From NCBI GenBank assembly GCA_964006375.1, contig OZ023262.1, positions 87,555,654 through 87,619,653 on the forward strand: 64,000 nt of DNA, given 5' to 3'. Numbering within the stretch: the first letter of the stretch is position 1; each line of letters opens with the position of its first letter. Shown in pieces: positions 60,281-64,000 of this stretch. Source of the stretch: Tillus elongatus (lineage: Eukaryota > Arthropoda > Insecta > Coleoptera > Cleridae). The translations under genes were made by a program, and so were the position numbers. The notes beneath the pieces are model-generated. The model had not been told where the DNA came from. It made no database searches and saw nothing but the letters and a program-made list of their open reading frames with translations.

Positions 60281-61230
60281 TGCATACATTTAATAATAAA
60301 TAATTATTATCGACTTGTTGAAGGAGTTTTCGGAAATAAATTTATTTCGCTTTTATATAATTCATTGCATACTTATGGTGTGCACTATAGATTTCACTCA
60401 TCGATCACTGTTGTACAATACTTTTACTCATAGAGAAATATTTTTTGTTAAAACCCGCGCATAAAAAATATTACGTAGAAACGTAATGGGATTTTTATTG
60501 TCCAGGTATAGACGTAAATATATTTTTTAATCACCTCGTTGAGTGGGCGCTTTCATTATATACTCAAACTAGTTTAGAGTGTTTAATTTTAGAGCTAAAG
60601 CGATTTTTTTAAAGCTGTAAAAATTAAGCGAACTGGGCTTTGAATATCAAAGCGGAGTAGCGCGAAAAAATGCAAAAATATTCAATAATTCAGAGAAGGC
60701 TAATTTTGCTCTTTATAAATTAGCAAGTTGAACCATTAGCAATTCAAATGTGGTATTTTAGGGTCAATCCATCAAGCCTATTCACATTTTCATTATGAAG
60801 ATCTAAGACTTTCAGAAGCCACTTGCAGATGCTTCGTGACAGACTGCTCAGAGTGTCTGCAAACGAGAGAAACAATTAACAATTCACCTGCTCCATTCAA
60901 ATGGTAATTATTTACTGATGCCTTTTTTTCATTTGTTTTTTAATGGACTTTAATAAACAATAGAAATAAATGAATTGTTCATTTTTATTTGAAAGGAGAG
61001 TGAGAAATAAATCTAAAAAATGTTAATTATTCTGGAAAACCTATTTTATAACAATGGCGACTATAAAATGCGAGAACTACGTTTTAAAAGAAATAATTAT
61101 ATTTTAATTAAATCTTACTCCTATATAAGATATTCAAAGCTGTTTCAAGTTTGTAGCTTATTAGCGCCGTCTAATCGTTCAGAGTTTCAGTCGGCTTTTA
61201 ATTTATTGCTGGCTATGTTTGATGTTTAAA
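60281..61230. other. No recognised feature
   Basis: AT-rich; the frame 61020-61229 (69 codons) has no known motif and ends next to the MITE-A. Confidence 0.4.
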
Positions 61231-61234
61231 AAAA

Positions 61235-61530
61235 CTCTGGACGCAGCAAATGCGTTCTGGTAGTGAATTTTCATTAAAATGTTTTTATTACAAATATGTG
61301 TGTTTTCTTTTTTAAGAAAGCAGGCATCAATTTTGGTTACCAGTATAACCTATAAAGTAAAAACAATGCCATGTTTCATAAAAAAAACTTTATTGTGTGA
61401 AAATGTACAAAAATTTCCAAAAGTAAAACTCGTTTCTTGGTCAACCTTATAGATTAATAGCAAATTGGGCTATTCAATGAAGCATTTGATCAAAATTCGC
61501 TACCATAACGCATTTTCTGCATCCAGAATT
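61235..61530 (+). repeat. MITE-A copy
   Basis: Ends GGACGCAGCAAATGCGTTCT and CATAACGCATTTTCTGCATC; interior in the orientation with GCAGGCATCAATTTTGGTTA. Joined directly to the TAC block that follows. Confidence 0.9.
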
Positions 61531-62545
<1,015 letters not shown>

Positions 62546-62635
62546 TGGTCACGTGGGACACCTTGACTAGAAAATGTTCTCAAAAATTTAACGCTCGAGC
62601 GTTCAGAACATTCAACCGACGTCATTTTACATATA

Positions 62636-63664
62636 CAGGGTGAGGATTTTAAAGTGTTACAATCAGTACCTGGAAAACCTCTTGAACTGTTTTACTAACA
62701 TTTTGGTGAGATGATATGTAAGCTGGGGGACATATTTTAAAGTATTTTTGACATTTGCCCCCTTGCACATTTTGAAGGGTTAGTGTCACGTTATGAATCT
62801 CAAGTTCAATGGTGTTTTTTTTCCTTCGAAAATTCAGTTTTTCTTGAACAACTGCATATGTACGTAAAAAATAGTCGCATTTGTTAAAATGGTTGCATAT
62901 TTATGAATTTTCCAATTAATTATATTTGGTCACATTTTTTTGGAGGTCGCCTAAATGGGGACATACGCAATTTACCTGAACTTCTGATAAACGTATAAAA
63001 TCAACAAAGAGAGGCGTGGTTTCAGCCAGACAGAACCCCGCCACTTTACATTACGCCCCAAGTTTTTGACTTGGGTACGCTAAATAACATGTTTCGAGAT
63101 AGACGGATTGGTCGTGGTGACTCAGCAAACTAGCCCGCAAGATCTTCTGATCTCACGTCTATAGATTCTTTGTGGGGATTTATAAAAAGGACAGTTATGG
63201 CTATAACATCAACCACGTCATAATATATTAGATAACGGATTAGACAAACCTGTACGTTAGTAGCCGCCGGAATGCTGAATGATGTGCGCCACTTTTGCCA
63301 AAGAAGGATGTTTAAATGTTTGGAGGTAAATGAAGGACACCCTTAAAAAATGTCTTTAAACTTAAGAGATTTTATGCTATTTCTTACTTTAGTATTTTTT
63401 ATTGCAAAATTATGCAACCAGTGGAGCAAATGCAACGATTATCTACGTGTATACGCAGTTCTTTACGGAGAATCAAATTTTTGAGCAAAAAAAAACACCA
63501 TTCCATATTTCTTTTATAATGCGACACGGGCGCTTCAAAAGGAGGACGAGCAGTAAATGTCAGAAATATTTCATAATACCTCCCACAGCCTATTTATGAC
63601 CTCACAAAATTTTTAGTAAAATACTCCAAGCGGTTTATCAGATATCCTTAAAAATGTCACCCTG
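62636..63664 (+). mobile_element. Mariner-type transposon remnant with both ends
   Basis: 1029 bp between TA dinucleotides (62634-62635, 63665-63666); ends CAGGGTGAGGATTTTAAA and the inverse of CAGGGTGACATTTTTAAGG. Plus-strand frames around 62945-63215 give FGGRLNGDIRNLPELLI, WFQPDRTPPLYITPQVF, RDRRIGRGD, then PARSSDLTSIDSLWGFIKRTV, the region of the last two catalytic Asp residues; the first of these (DGAPxH) reads DRTPPL. Heavily damaged and shortened. Confidence 0.85.
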
Positions 63665-63910
<246 letters not shown>

Positions 63911-63920
63911 TGAAATTAAA

Positions 63921-64000
63921 ATCTGACTCTGGAACGAGCATTTTTTTTGTCTGTCGGTCGGCCGGTATGTCGGCCTGTACGTCTGTCTGTTCGTAGGCGC
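63921..64000. repeat. GTCTGTC-rich repeat, cut by window end
   Basis: GTCTGTCGGTCGGCCGG and GTACGTCTGTCTGTTCG, inverse relative of the ACAGAC runs at 40908 and 41317. Continues past the window. Confidence 0.6.

Overview
The window looks like intergenic DNA from an AT-rich, repeat-dense animal genome, most likely an insect. Evidence: decayed mariner-type transposases of the arthropod HTH/DUF4817-like kind, jockey/CR1-like non-LTR retrotransposon ORFs, a spliced transposase of a family frequent in insects, and tRNA-derived SINEs. I see no host gene that I can identify. Almost everything recognisable is mobile or repetitive DNA. Order or species cannot be fixed from the sequence.

Two repeat types form the background. 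(1) About 30 long (TA)n arrays, each roughly 60-190 bp. Many sit at the centre of one dispersed family, called here the TAC element (TA-centred). Its left arm reads ...GAGTTATCGGTGTGATACA, then (TA)n, then a right arm GAAACTGACCCCGGATATG..., and its outer end is an imperfect palindrome TTAGTGAATTTT.../...AAAATTCACTAA. (2) A MITE of about 280-315 bp, called MITE-A, with inverted ends GGACGCAGCAAGTGCGTTATGG, often directly attached to the outer part of a TAC element. A 1.06-kb foldback element (48826-49885) has the same ends.

Layout: 353-1490 dead mariner; 1.6-6.4 kb TAC/MITE-A copies; 6.5-7.4 kb a 70-bp minisatellite; 7576-10730 a complete DNA transposon with perfect 30-bp inverted ends and a long transposase ORF; 11.6-17.7 kb TAC/MITE-A copies and a dead mariner; 18.07-20.75 kb a nearly full-length LINE ORF2 with frameshifts; 20.76-22.96 kb a second, 3'-truncated LINE (ORF1 plus endonuclease); 23.65-24.18 kb a third LINE fragment; 24.25-25.09 kb a possible solo LTR; 29224-36061 a young LTR retrotransposon with 1854-bp, almost identical LTRs and only a Gag-like coiled-coil ORF; 36.1-42.1 kb TAC copies and SINE; 42882-45903 a mariner with inverted repeats of more than 600 bp, carrying a SINE; 45971-47580 an older inverted copy of the same LTR; 48.5-49.9 kb SINE plus foldback; 50.7-64.0 kb more TAC/MITE-A copies and four mariner remnants.

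The main pattern is that unrelated elements (mariner, the DDE transposon, the LTR element and its older copy) sit directly against (TA)n arrays. The TAC family appears both to spread these arrays and to provide insertion sites for other elements. The three most complete elements (7576-10730, 29224-36061, 42882-45903) are each bracketed by TA arrays. The best candidates for something undescribed are the complete DNA transposon at 7.6-10.7 kb, the non-autonomous LTR element with repeated primer-site-like motifs, and the TAC family itself.
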